Positions 41,733-49,187 of a stretch of 64,000 nt of DNA are shown piece by piece. The position numbers and the translations under genes were made by a program. The notes under the pieces were generated by a model that worked only from the letters and a program-made list of their open reading frames with translations, had not been told where the DNA came from and made no database searches. The stretch is from contig NZ_JBBMFK010000009.1 of the NCBI RefSeq assembly GCF_040096055.1, positions 62,001 to 126,000 on the forward strand. The letters run 5' to 3'. This stretch comes from Pseudoflavonifractor intestinihominis (lineage in GTDB: Bacteria; Bacillota; Clostridia; Oscillospirales; Oscillospiraceae). The number at the start of each line of letters is the position of its first letter. Position 1 is the stretch's first letter.

Positions 41733-42176
41733 CTAATCCAGCAGATTGCGCTGAATTTTCCGCGCCGTGGCGATGAACTGCTCCAGTTCTTCCGCCGTCA
41801 GGCCGGCGGTCATGAGGGCCTCGGCGATCTGGAATTTCTCCGCAATTTCCGCGTGGATGGCCATGGCTTTTTCCGTTGGGACCAGCTTTTTCAGCCGCGC
41901 GTCCTGGGGGACGCTCTGGCGGGTGAGCATACCGTCCCGCTCCAGGTTCTGGAGAAACCGGGAGGCGGTGGAGCGGCGGATGCAGAACACCTCTTCCACG
42001 TCCCGCTGATAGAGCTCACGGTCCAGGTGGTCGCAGAGAAAGCCCATGATGAGTCCCTCCGTCTCAGTGATGCCGTGGCGGCCCTCAGGCGGGGGGGGGG
42101 TGAGCTCCATCATTTTCCGACGGAGCAGATTGGACAGGCTGCGGATGACAAAGCCAACGGAGTTCTGGCGCTGTAT
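41733..42176 (-). CDS. MarR-family regulator with no standard start codon for its full length
   Basis: Probable repressor of the ABC exporter. The winged helix is seen in ITETEGLIMGFLCDHLDREL, YQRDVEEVFCIRRSTASRFL and the wing LTRQSVPQDARLKKL. The first ATG in frame (42113, MMELTPPPP) has no ribosome binding site. Family-like sequence continues upstream (QRQNSVGFVIRSLSNLLRRK) to a TAG, with no ATG, GTG or TTG. The codon 8 nt after a GAGGGGGT site is ATA (42176-42174). A run of ten C (42100-42091) lies near the 5' end. The true start may be ATA, or the gene may be impaired. Coordinates assume the ATA. Confidence 0.75.
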   Translation of the reverse strand: MQRQNSVGFVIRSLSNLLRRKMMELTPPPPEGRHGITETEGLIMGFLCDHLDRELYQRDVEEVFCIRRSTASRFLQNLERDGMLTRQSVPQDARLKKLVPTEKAMAIHAEIAEKFQIAEALMTAGLTAEELEQFIATARKIQRNLLD

Positions 42177-42198
42177 GGCGATCTACCCCCTCACTTTA

Positions 42199-42243
42199 GT
42201 TAGATTGCTAACATATTATAGTGAGATAAAAAATAGATGTCAA
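42199..42243 (-). promoter_or_regulatory. Consensus promoter with MarR operator
   Basis: On the minus strand TTGACA (42243-42238) and TATAAT (42220-42215) match consensus exactly, with 17 nt between. Just downstream lies GTTAG-CAAT-CTAAC (42212-42199), a perfect inverted repeat typical of MarR sites at the transcription start. Confidence 0.85.
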
Positions 42244-42373
42244 TAGGGGAAATGGGAATTTACTCTTTGACAAAAAAAGAGAAGAAAGAAGGTTAAAAAA
42301 TAGACAAAAATCCAAAATATCAGAAGAAGGGGAAAACAATTGCCAAGGGGTCAAGTTTTCCCGGGAAGGGGAA

Positions 42374-42402
42374 TTGCAATCGGCGGAGGGACGTGCTAAC
42401 AT
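42374..42402 (+). promoter_or_regulatory. Candidate promoter of the tocopherol-cyclase-like gene
   Basis: TTGCAA (42374-42379) and TAACAT (42397-42402) are 17 nt apart. The A/T-rich stretch 42244-42373 before it shows no other feature. Confidence 0.5.
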
Positions 42403-42461
42403 GTAAGCTACCAGATGAAAGCCCCTGCCGGCAGGGGTGGATTGAGACCAGGTGATGAAGG

Positions 42462-43307
42462 GTGAAATATTTCTATGGGGCCGGAAAGAGGGGGCCCTAT
42501 TTTGAAGGCTGGCAGCTCCGGCACCAGGCGCCCGGCGGCGAGACGCTGTCCCTGTTTCCGATGCTGCGCATCGACAGGGCGGGGGGCACCACGGCGTCCG
42601 TCCGGGTGGAGTCCCGGGAGGGCACGTGGAACATCAGCTGTCCGGGAGAGAGCTTCCAGGCCTCCGAGGGGCTGTTCCAGGTGTGGGTGAAGGGCAGCCT
42701 CTTCAACCGGAAGGGGCTGTGGCTGGACCTGCGGACCGGAGGCATGACCCTGTGCGGCGAGCTGCGATACGGCCCCTTTACGCCGCTGAAGTACGATTTG
42801 ATGGGGCCGCTGGGGGCGCTGCCCGTGTTCCCGGTACGCCGGGGGGTCATCAGCATGGGCCACCGGCTGGAGGGCGTTCTGCTGCTCAACGGCCGGCGCA
42901 TCGACTTCACCGGCGGCACCGGGTTTATTGAGACGGTCCGGGGCACCGACCGGCCTTCTACATCTCTGTGGAGCCAGAGCATCTGGCGTGAGGAGCGGAG
43001 CAACAGCATCCTGGTCAGCGTGGAGCGGGTGTCCACCCTGGCGGGGCCGCGGGTCAGCTGCCTGTGCGCAGTGCTCTACGGCGGACGGGAGTACCGCCTG
43101 GTCTCCTACCGCGGGGCCAGCGTGGAGCAGTGGTCTCCGGCGGGGACCTTGATCCGGCAGGGCGCCCTGCGCTTGGCCGTGGAGCCGGCGGGAGAGGGGG
43201 AGCATCCCCCCGTCCGCTACCAGCTCTGGGACGGGGACAAGCTGCTGTTCGACCACCTGGACCCCTGGGCGGGCTACCGCTTCACCGAGGAGAAAAAGGA
43301 CAGCTGA
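42462..43307 (+). CDS. Tocopherol cyclase-like domain protein
   Basis: A 281-residue beta-rich protein. It opens KYFYGAGKRGPYFEGWQLRH; the YFEGW motif is the hallmark of the tocopherol-cyclase-like family, which in clostridia has no proven reaction. Other family-like pieces are WNISCPGESFQASEGLFQVW and KYDLMGPLGALPVFPVRRGV. No signal peptide or membrane helix is present. GTG 42462 is preceded by AGGTGATG. Bacteria of this kind do not make tocopherol, so the substrate is probably another lipid or isoprenoid. Confidence 0.7.
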   Translation: MKYFYGAGKRGPYFEGWQLRHQAPGGETLSLFPMLRIDRAGGTTASVRVESREGTWNISCPGESFQASEGLFQVWVKGSLFNRKGLWLDLRTGGMTLCGELRYGPFTPLKYDLMGPLGALPVFPVRRGVISMGHRLEGVLLLNGRRIDFTGGTGFIETVRGTDRPSTSLWSQSIWREERSNSILVSVERVSTLAGPRVSCLCAVLYGGREYRLVSYRGASVEQWSPAGTLIRQGALRLAVEPAGEGEHPPVRYQLWDGDKLLFDHLDPWAGYRFTEEKKDS

Positions 43308-43318
43308 ACAAAGCAGGA

Positions 43319-43355
43319 GGGAGGACGCTCACAGACCGAGCGTCCTCCCTTTTTT
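43319..43355. terminator. Terminator between convergent genes
   Basis: A 12-bp stem (43319-43330 with 43338-43349) is followed by six T on the plus strand. Confidence 0.85.
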
Positions 43356-44037
43356 AGTGTTTGAATTTTTCCAGCAGGCGGGCCTCCCACTGGTCGCCGT
43401 ACTTCATGGCGGCCAGGAACAGAGCCAGACCGGCCAGACCGATGAGGGCCATGGCCCAGATGGGGACGGCGATCACCGAGCTGCCCACAGCCGAGGCCAC
43501 CAGCAGGCCCCAGGGCCGGGTGAGGACCACGATCACCAGGAAGCGGGGGAGGCCGATGTCGGTCAGACCCGCCAGGATGCAGATCAGGTCGTCGGGGAAG
43601 AAGGGGAAGAGAAAGACCAGCGCCAGGAACACGTCCCGCTTGCGGCGGATCACCTCCAGGTATCGGTCGGACACCTTCTGGCTGACAAAGCGGCCGGCGA
43701 AGGACTGGCCCAGCACCCGGGCCAGCCAGAACACCACCACGGAACCCAGCACCACCGCCCCTGCCGTGAGCAGGAAGGCGGGCCACATGCCGAAGAGCAG
43801 TGCGCCCCCTGCGGCGGTGATGTTGCTGGGGATGGGCGCAATGACCACCGAGGCCAGCTGGACCAGGAAAAAGACCAGGTGGGAGTAGGGGGAGAAGCGG
43901 GTGATGTAGTCCTGGATGCCGTCCAGGGATCTGGCGGCGGAGAAAAAGCCGGTGTTCCAGAGGAAAAGGAAGATGCCGCCTAGGATCAGAATGGTGAGGA
44001 TCAGCGTGGCGATCCATTTTTGATTTCTTTTTTTCAT
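43354..44037 (-). CDS. TVP38/TMEM64 (DedA-like, VTT domain) membrane protein
   Basis: A polytopic protein of 227 residues with about six helices. The SNARE-associated/VTT core motif is seen in SNITAAGGALLFGMWPAFLL and FPFFPDDLICILAGLTDIG. Members of the wider superfamily act as phospholipid or undecaprenyl-phosphate translocases; the substrate here is not known. AAGGGG lies about 8 nt before ATG 44037. Confidence 0.88.
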   Translation of the reverse strand: MKKRNQKWIATLILTILILGGIFLFLWNTGFFSAARSLDGIQDYITRFSPYSHLVFFLVQLASVVIAPIPSNITAAGGALLFGMWPAFLLTAGAVVLGSVVVFWLARVLGQSFAGRFVSQKVSDRYLEVIRRKRDVFLALVFLFPFFPDDLICILAGLTDIGLPRFLVIVVLTRPWGLLVASAVGSSVIAVPIWAMALIGLAGLALFLAAMKYGDQWEARLLEKFKH

Positions 44038-44202
44038 ATGCCAAGCCCCTTGTCTTGCGCTGCCGGGATGGGAGCCGGACGACCATATCCGACATCCATT
44101 ACCATAAGGCTACCACAGGGAGATAAAAGATGCCATAGGGAAAAGGTTAAGATTGTTTGAATAAATAGAAAACACGCGGCAGGCGCTCCTTTTGAAAGCC
44201 AT

Positions 44203-44237
44203 AAAAAAGGCGGCCCCGGCCGAAACCGGAAGCCGCC
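44203..44237 (-). terminator. Second of two tandem terminators after the small peptide gene
   Basis: On the minus strand GGCGGC (44237-44232) pairs with GCCGCC (44214-44209), followed by six T. Confidence 0.65.
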
Positions 44238-44246
44238 CCAATAAAC

Positions 44247-44272
44247 AAAAAGCCACACCGCAGCCGGTGTGG
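44247..44272 (-). terminator. First terminator after the small peptide gene
   Basis: CCACACCG (44272-44265) pairs with CGGTGTGG (44260-44253) on the minus strand, then C and five T. Confidence 0.75.
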
Positions 44273-44305
44273 AACTTCTGTGTCGCACGGTATGTACTGT
44301 CGAGT

Positions 44306-44389
44306 TTATCGATCGCTGACGATAACCTGCTCATCGCCGCCAAAAATCAATTCGTCGACATCCGTGCTCTGGATGTCAGTCCACTTCAT
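44306..44389 (-). CDS. 27-residue peptide gene with own promoter and terminators
   Basis: ATG 44389 lies 8 nt after AAAGGGGG, an excellent ribosome binding site. The peptide starts MKWTDIQSTDVDELIFGG and ends with an acidic/Val-rich segment and Arg. It is net acidic, has no signal peptide and no Cys. A TATAAT promoter upstream and a terminator 33 nt after the stop make this a complete transcription unit. It could be a regulatory peptide or small protein. I know no homologue. Confidence 0.55.
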   Translation of the reverse strand: MKWTDIQSTDVDELIFGGDEQVIVSDR

Positions 44390-44422
44390 GGCCTCAACCC
44401 CCTTTCTAGATTTGATGACTTT

Positions 44423-44451
44423 ATTATAGTGCAGTGAAGGTCAAGAAACAA
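44423..44451 (-). promoter_or_regulatory. Promoter of the 27-residue peptide gene
   Basis: On the minus strand TTGTTT (44451-44446) and TATAAT (44428-44423) are 17 nt apart. Confidence 0.7.
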
Positions 44452-44520
44452 GGGACAATTGTACAAAATTGATAAATAAATTGTAAACAAACTGTGTATT
44501 TTTGTGTCGCAAAAAATTCC

Positions 44521-44549
44521 TTGCTATTTTCTGCCCTGTGTGCTATACT
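44521..44549 (+). promoter_or_regulatory. Promoter of tRNA-Gly
   Basis: TTGCTA (44521-44526) and TATACT (44544-44549) are 17 nt apart, with an extended -10 TG at 44541. Confidence 0.75.
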
Positions 44550-44568
44550 ATCAAAGTCAATTTCAGAT

Positions 44569-44642
44569 GCAGGTGTAGTTCAATGGCAGAACGTCAGCTT
44601 CCCAAGCTGAACACGAGGGTTCGATTCCCTTCACCTGCTCCA
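44569..44642 (+). tRNA. tRNA-Gly (anticodon CCC)
   Basis: Acceptor GCAGGTG pairs with CACCTGC. The D-arm GTTC/GAAC, anticodon stem TCAGC/GCTGA with loop TTCCCAA (anticodon CCC, reading GGG) and T-arm GAGGG/CCCTT with loop TTCGATT are all present. The discriminator is T and the CCA end is encoded (44640-44642). Confidence 0.95.
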
Positions 44643-44696
44643 GCATAAGAAACCTGCTTTTGACCCGGGTCAAAAGCAGGTTTCTTATGCGTTTTA
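44643..44696 (+). terminator. Terminator of tRNA-Gly, a 48-nt perfect palindrome
   Basis: Positions 44643-44666 are perfectly complementary to 44667-44690 with no mismatch and the centre ACCCGGGT, followed by GTTTTATT. Confidence 0.85.
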
Positions 44697-44743
44697 TTGC
44701 TCCCGTTTCACCGTTCCGATACAGATAGAAAAGGAAGAATGAG

Positions 44744-45493
44744 ATGTCTGCCACAAGAAAGACCTACTTTGCCCGGCTGGTGGGGCGCTGCCTAATTTTT
44801 ATCCTGTGCGTCCTGATGTACCTGTTCTGGCGGGCACCCTTTGCCGTGTTGGACGGGTGGAACTTTTTCAAAATGCTCTCGCCGCTGCATCTGCTGTGGG
44901 GCGTATGGGTGGTGGACATGTTTCTCCAGATCATCCCCATCCGGAACAAGGTCCCCCTGGGCTCCCAGAAGCTCTTTGCCAACCGCTTCAGGCCCATCCG
45001 GGACAAGATCAACTATGAGGCGCTGAGAAACTATATCGTGGACATCACAAAGAGCGCATACAAGGTGTTTATCCTCTGGTGCCTGCTGATCGCGGGGATC
45101 GGGGCGCTGTACTATTCCGGCGTGATCGACAGGATCACGCTGTTCATGATCTCCGTGCTGTTCTATGTGTGCGACCTGATCTGCGTGCTGATCTGGTGCC
45201 CCTTCCGGCTGATTATGAAGAACCGCTGCTGCACCACGTGCAGGATCTTCAACTGGGACCATCTCATGATGTTTTCGCCGCTGATCTTTATGGGCGGCTT
45301 TTTTGCGGTTTCGCTGGTGCTGATGTCCGCGATGGCGTGGCTGGTGTGGGAGCTGTGCGTCATGATGTACCCGGAGCGGTTCTGGGACCGCTCCAACGCG
45401 GCCCTGAAGTGCTCCGAGTGTACGGACAAGCTCTGTACTCAGTACTGCCGTAGATTGCGCGGCGGGGATGAGGCGGCGGCAGGGCACCGGTGA
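44744..45493 (+). CDS. Polytopic membrane protein of unknown function
   Basis: A 249-residue protein with about five helices (for example LVGRCLIFILCVLMYLFW, VFILWCLLIAGIGALYYSG). A Cys pair occurs in NRCCTTCRIFNWDHLMMFSP, and the C-terminus has another cluster (KCSECTDKLCTQYCRR), possibly metal-binding. AAGGAAG precedes ATG 44744. It lies between tRNA-Gly and the TPP operon and has no partner genes. No family name is recalled. Confidence 0.75.
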   Translation: MSATRKTYFARLVGRCLIFILCVLMYLFWRAPFAVLDGWNFFKMLSPLHLLWGVWVVDMFLQIIPIRNKVPLGSQKLFANRFRPIRDKINYEALRNYIVDITKSAYKVFILWCLLIAGIGALYYSGVIDRITLFMISVLFYVCDLICVLIWCPFRLIMKNRCCTTCRIFNWDHLMMFSPLIFMGGFFAVSLVLMSAMAWLVWELCVMMYPERFWDRSNAALKCSECTDKLCTQYCRRLRGGDEAAAGHR

Positions 45494-45515
45494 GCTGGAA
45501 TGGGAGTCCGGATTC

Positions 45516-45544
45516 TTGACAGCGCTTTTCCACAGTGCTATAGT
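45516..45544 (+). promoter_or_regulatory. Promoter of the TPP-riboswitch operon
   Basis: TTGACA (45516-45521) and TATAGT (45539-45544) are 17 nt apart, about 30 nt before the riboswitch. Confidence 0.8.
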
Positions 45545-45572
45545 AACACCTGAAAATTGAATCACGACGATG

Positions 45573-45662
45573 GAATTCTGGGGGGACTCTGCGGAGTTGA
45601 GAAGGTAAAACCTGACCCTATGAACCTGATCTGGCTCATACCAGCGTAGGGAAGCAATTCTG
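45573..45662 (+). promoter_or_regulatory. TPP (thiamine pyrophosphate) riboswitch
   Basis: The conserved core is clear: TTGAGAAGG near 45598, then GACCCTATGAACCTGATCTG and CATACCAGCGTAGGGAAGC, which match the THI-box pyrophosphate and pyrimidine sensor helices. P1 is formed by GAATTC-like ends. A terminator follows directly, so thiamine excess should stop transcription of the operon. Confidence 0.96.
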
Positions 45663-45688
45663 TACCGTTCTCCGAAAAAGACGTGAAC

Positions 45689-45725
45689 AAAGGGTGCTTT
45701 CCCCAGGGAAGGCACCCTTTTTATT
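45689..45725 (+). terminator. Expression-platform terminator of the TPP riboswitch
   Basis: AAAGGGTGC (45689-45697) pairs with GCACCCTTT (45712-45720), with inner TTTCCC/GGGAAG and a T-rich tail. It lies 21 nt before ykoF. Confidence 0.88.
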
Positions 45726-45745
45726 TTTAGAAAGAAGGAATTTTT

Positions 45746-46381
45746 ATGACAGAACCCAAGAGCTGTTGCTGCTGCCAGCGGGAGGACCTGCCCTGGTCGG
45801 GGCGGGGCGCCACGCTGGATATCTCTGGCTGCCGCTTCTCCCTGTACCCCATGGACTCGGACTTTGTGTCCATCATCCTGGGCGCGCTGGAGAAGACCGA
45901 CACCTCCGCCGTGTGGAGCCAGTCGGACGCCCTGTCCACCGTCTACCGGGGCAAGCTGCCCTATGTGGTGGACGCGGTGGAGGGCCTGTTCATCAACGCC
46001 TTCCGCGAGGGGGTCCACATGGCCCTGGAGTGCCAGTTCTCCAAGGGCTGCCCCGGCGACTGCGACGGGGACAGCTTCCTGGGCTGGGAGGGGGAGGCCC
46101 CCAACGCCGCCGTGGTGGCGGGCGCCCACTTCCCGGTGCTGTGCAAGATCGCCCTCTACCCCATGGGCGTGCCCGACTACATCGACCACATCGCCAAGGT
46201 GTGGCACATGGCGGAGGACGCCGGCCTCCAGCCCACCAGCATCCACTACGCCACCCGTCTGACCGGCGACGTGCAGGATGTGTTCCGCTATCTGGAGTCG
46301 GTGTGCCGTCTGATGGAGCAGTCCGTGCCCCACTACATCCTCCACTGCACCCTGTCGGTGAACAGCCCCACGCAGGAGTAA
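45746..46381 (+). CDS. ykoF: YkoF-type thiamine/HMP-binding protein
   Basis: Binds thiamine or its pyrimidine moiety (HMP) in the YkoFEDC uptake system. Two tandem repeats of the YkoF fold are visible: GCRFSLYPMDSDFVSIILGA and LCKIALYPMGVPDYIDHIAK. The N-terminus adds a CCCCQRED Cys cluster not typical of the family, possibly metal-binding. There is no signal peptide. AAGGAA precedes ATG 45746. It is the first gene under the TPP riboswitch. Confidence 0.92.
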   Translation: MTEPKSCCCCQREDLPWSGRGATLDISGCRFSLYPMDSDFVSIILGALEKTDTSAVWSQSDALSTVYRGKLPYVVDAVEGLFINAFREGVHMALECQFSKGCPGDCDGDSFLGWEGEAPNAAVVAGAHFPVLCKIALYPMGVPDYIDHIAKVWHMAEDAGLQPTSIHYATRLTGDVQDVFRYLESVCRLMEQSVPHYILHCTLSVNSPTQE

Positions 46382-46418
46382 GACCTACATATATATATAT
46401 AAAAGGAGAATGGTTCCC

Positions 46419-47018
46419 ATGGAAACCAAAAAGGAAGGTATCTGGAAGCTGAAGGACGTTATTTTCGTGACCATGCTGTGCGTGGTTCTGGGCGTGGTCT
46501 ATCTGGCCGCCGTCTATCTCATCTCGCCCCTGACCGCCGTCTTTGCCCCCACCGGTATGTCCCTGCTGGGCACCGAGCTGATCTTCGGCATCTGGTTCAT
46601 GGCCCCCACCCTGGCGGCCTACATCATCCAGAAGCCCAGCGTGGCCATCGTGGCCGAGGTGCTGGCCTCCCTCGTCGAGGTGCTGCTGGGCAACATGTAT
46701 GGCCCCATGGTCATCGTGGCGGGCATTGTCCAGGGCGCGGGGGCTGAGATCGTCTTTGCCCTGTGGCGCTACAAGCGCTTTGACCGCACCACCATGTATC
46801 TGGCCACTGTGGGCTGCACCATCACCAGCTTCCTGTGGAGCTTTGTCCGCTCCAACTACATCGCCATCGCCCCGGGTCTGCTGGTGGTGTACTTCCTTGT
46901 GCGGCTGGTGAGCGCCTTCCTGTTCTCCGGCGTGCTGTGCAAGGTGATGGGCGACGCCCTGGCCAAGACCGGACTGCTCAAGAGCTACGCCCTGGGCCGG
47001 GCTGTCCACAATGGCTGA
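46419..47018 (+). CDS. ykoE: ECF transporter S component YkoE (thiamine/HMP)
   Basis: Substrate-specific membrane subunit, about six helices: DVIFVTMLCVVLGVVYLAAV, then LGTELIFGIWFMAPTLAAYI and later AIAPGLLVVYFLVRLVSAFL. ATG 46419 has GGAG 10 nt upstream; an ATG at 46410 is too close to that site. An alternating (AT) repeat at 46388-46400 lies just before the ribosome binding site. It overlaps ykoD by 8 nt. Confidence 0.92.
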   Translation: METKKEGIWKLKDVIFVTMLCVVLGVVYLAAVYLISPLTAVFAPTGMSLLGTELIFGIWFMAPTLAAYIIQKPSVAIVAEVLASLVEVLLGNMYGPMVIVAGIVQGAGAEIVFALWRYKRFDRTTMYLATVGCTITSFLWSFVRSNYIAIAPGLLVVYFLVRLVSAFLFSGVLCKVMGDALAKTGLLKSYALGRAVHNG

Positions 47019-48468
47019 GCCCATCCTGGCGTGCCGGGACCTGACCTTCCGCTATGAGGGGGAGCCGGTGTTCGAGCACCTGTCCCTGTCGGTGGAGCCC
47101 GGCGAGGCCGTGCTGCTGATGGGGCCGTCCGGCTGCGGCAAGAGCAGCCTGGCCTACTGCCTGTCCGGCCTCTATCCGGCCTACGGCGGGGAGCTGTCCG
47201 GGGAGATCACCCTGGAGGGCCGTCCCCTGGCCCAGTATGAGATTGCAGACCGGGCCCAGGCGGTGTCCATCCTGTTTCAGAACCCGGACAACCAGTTCTG
47301 CATGGACCGGGTGGACCACGAGGTCCTCTTTGCCCTGGAGAATATCAACTATCCCGGCGACCTGAGGGCGCGGATGCGGCAGCTGCTGGCCCTGGTGGGG
47401 CTGGAGGCGGTGGAGACCGCCCTGATCCACACCCTGTCCGGCGGCACCAAGCAGAAGTTGGCCCTGGCCACCGCCCTGGCTAACGGGGCCCGGATGCTGA
47501 TCCTGGACGAGCCCTTTGCCAACCTGGACCCGGGTGCCTGCGCCCAGCTGTCCGAGCAGCTGCGGCAGCTGAACAAGCAGGGGCTGACCCTGCTGATCGT
47601 GGATCACCGTCCCGACTACTGGCGGCCTTTCCTGACCCGGGTGCTGATGATGAACCGGGACGGCTCCCTGGAGCCGGGCTGTCTGCGGCCCGACGAGCTG
47701 GAGAGCCACCGGGCGGAATTTGAGGCCCGGGGCCTGTTTCTGGACGACCAGTGGCTGGAGCGGCGGCGGCCTCTGCCCCTGCCCCAGCCGGAGACGGCCG
47801 CGGTGGAGGGGGAGAATGTGAGCCTGGTGTACGGCCGTAAGACCGTGGCCACGGGGCTGTCCTTCCGGTTCCCCAAGGGGGGCGTCACCGCCCTGGTGGG
47901 CCGCAACGGCAGCGGCAAGACCTCTCTGCTGACGGCCATCGCCGGCGCGGGCGGGTACAAGGGCAAGCTGCGGGTGGAGGGCCCTGTGGGCCTGGTATTC
48001 CAGAACCCCCGGTTCCAGTTTCTCAGCCTGTCGGTGGAGGAGGAGGTGCTCACCACCCTCCGGGCCGCAAAGCCGAAGGCCGACCCCAACGAGCTTTCCG
48101 CTCAGGCGGAGGCGCTGCTGGAGGAGTTCGGCCTGCTGGCCTGGCGGAAGCACTCCCCCTACGCCCTCAGCCAGGGGCAGCAGCGCCGCCTGGCTCTGCT
48201 GGCCATGCTGGCGGGGGAGCAGCCCCTGCTGCTGCTGGATGAGCCCACCTACGCCCAGGACCAGCGGGCCACCGCCTTTATTCTGGATTTGCTGGAGCGG
48301 CGGGTGGAAGACGGGCTGACGGCGGTCATCGCCACCCACGACCTGACCCTGGCCAGGCGCTGCGCCAACGTCATCTACCTGCTGGAGGACGGCAGGATGG
48401 AGCGCCTGACGCCGGAGGACCTGGACCGCTACGCCAGAGAGAGGGGGTGCGTCCCGTGCGGAAGCTGA
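47011..48468 (+). CDS. ykoD: ECF transporter double ATPase YkoD
   Basis: Two fused ABC ATPase domains drive the thiamine/HMP ECF transporter. Domain 1: Walker A GPSGCGKSS, Q-loop LFQNPDNQF, signature LSGGTKQKL, Walker B MLILDEPFANLD. Domain 2: Walker A GRNGSGKTSLL, Q-loop VFQNPRFQF, signature LSQGQQRRL, Walker B LLLLDEPTYAQD. Each domain has an H-loop (VDHRP, ATHDL). It overlaps genes on both sides, so the operon is tightly coupled. Confidence 0.94.
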   Translation: MAEPILACRDLTFRYEGEPVFEHLSLSVEPGEAVLLMGPSGCGKSSLAYCLSGLYPAYGGELSGEITLEGRPLAQYEIADRAQAVSILFQNPDNQFCMDRVDHEVLFALENINYPGDLRARMRQLLALVGLEAVETALIHTLSGGTKQKLALATALANGARMLILDEPFANLDPGACAQLSEQLRQLNKQGLTLLIVDHRPDYWRPFLTRVLMMNRDGSLEPGCLRPDELESHRAEFEARGLFLDDQWLERRRPLPLPQPETAAVEGENVSLVYGRKTVATGLSFRFPKGGVTALVGRNGSGKTSLLTAIAGAGGYKGKLRVEGPVGLVFQNPRFQFLSLSVEEEVLTTLRAAKPKADPNELSAQAEALLEEFGLLAWRKHSPYALSQGQQRRLALLAMLAGEQPLLLLDEPTYAQDQRATAFILDLLERRVEDGLTAVIATHDLTLARRCANVIYLLEDGRMERLTPEDLDRYARERGCVPCGS

Positions 48469-49172
48469 ATCCGGCCTGGAAGCTGCTGACCCTGATCATC
48501 GCGTCCCTCATTATGTCGGTGACCTACAACACCAGACTCAATCTCATCACCGCCGGAATTTGCCTGCTGGTGACGGTGTGCACCCCAAAGGTGAACCGGA
48601 AGCTGCTGGCCCTGTCCATGATCCCCTTCCTCATCGCCGCCTTCGGCATGTTCATGACGGGCATCCTGTTCCCCAGCGAGGGGGTGCAGCAGGGGGTGGA
48701 GATGGCGGCCTTCGGCCAGCGGGTCATCTACGCCAACTCCCTCACCAGCGCCATGCAGCTGGCCTCCCGGGTGCTGGTCTACGGCGGACTGGGCATGCTC
48801 TTCGCCTTCACCACCAACTCCATGGACCTGATCATGAGCCTGATGCAGCAGTTCCATCTGCCGCCCAAGTTCGCCTACGGCATTCTGGCGGCCTACCACT
48901 TTTTCCCCGTGGTCCGCAGCGAGTTCGGCACCGTGGGCACGGCTCTGAAGGTCCGGGGCATCAAGACCCTGCCCTTCTCGCCCAAGCGGCTGCTGCCCAT
49001 GCTGGTCCACGCCCTGGAGCGGTCGGAGAGCCTGGCCATGGCCATGGAGTCCCGGGGCTTCCAGGAGGGGCGGCCCAGGGCCGTGGCCTTCCGGGTGGCC
49101 TTCGGGTGGATCGATATCGCGTTCTTCATCGGACTGCCCGCGGCGCTGCTGGCGGGGCGGTTCCTGCTGTGA
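48456..49172 (+). CDS. ykoC: ECF transporter T component YkoC
   Basis: Energy-coupling transmembrane subunit (CbiQ/EcfT family), about five helices. The coupling motifs AMESRGF and ALKVRGIKTLP carry the small-Arg-Gly signatures that contact the ATPase. GTG 48456 is preferred because GAGGGGG lies 8 nt upstream; a GTG at 48447 sits within that site. It overlaps ykoD by 13 nt. Confidence 0.92.
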   Translation: MRKLNPAWKLLTLIIASLIMSVTYNTRLNLITAGICLLVTVCTPKVNRKLLALSMIPFLIAAFGMFMTGILFPSEGVQQGVEMAAFGQRVIYANSLTSAMQLASRVLVYGGLGMLFAFTTNSMDLIMSLMQQFHLPPKFAYGILAAYHFFPVVRSEFGTVGTALKVRGIKTLPFSPKRLLPMLVHALERSESLAMAMESRGFQEGRPRAVAFRVAFGWIDIAFFIGLPAALLAGRFLL

Positions 49173-49187
49173 CAGGAAGGAGGTCCC

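Larger units (their letters stand above)
44038..44568. other. Intergenic region holding a 27-codon peptide gene and tRNA promoter
   Basis: About 530 nt lie between the VTT-domain gene and tRNA-Gly. They hold a minus-strand small gene with promoter and two tandem terminators, and the tRNA promoter, each listed separately. The stretch 44040-44200 shows nothing else. Confidence 0.7.
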
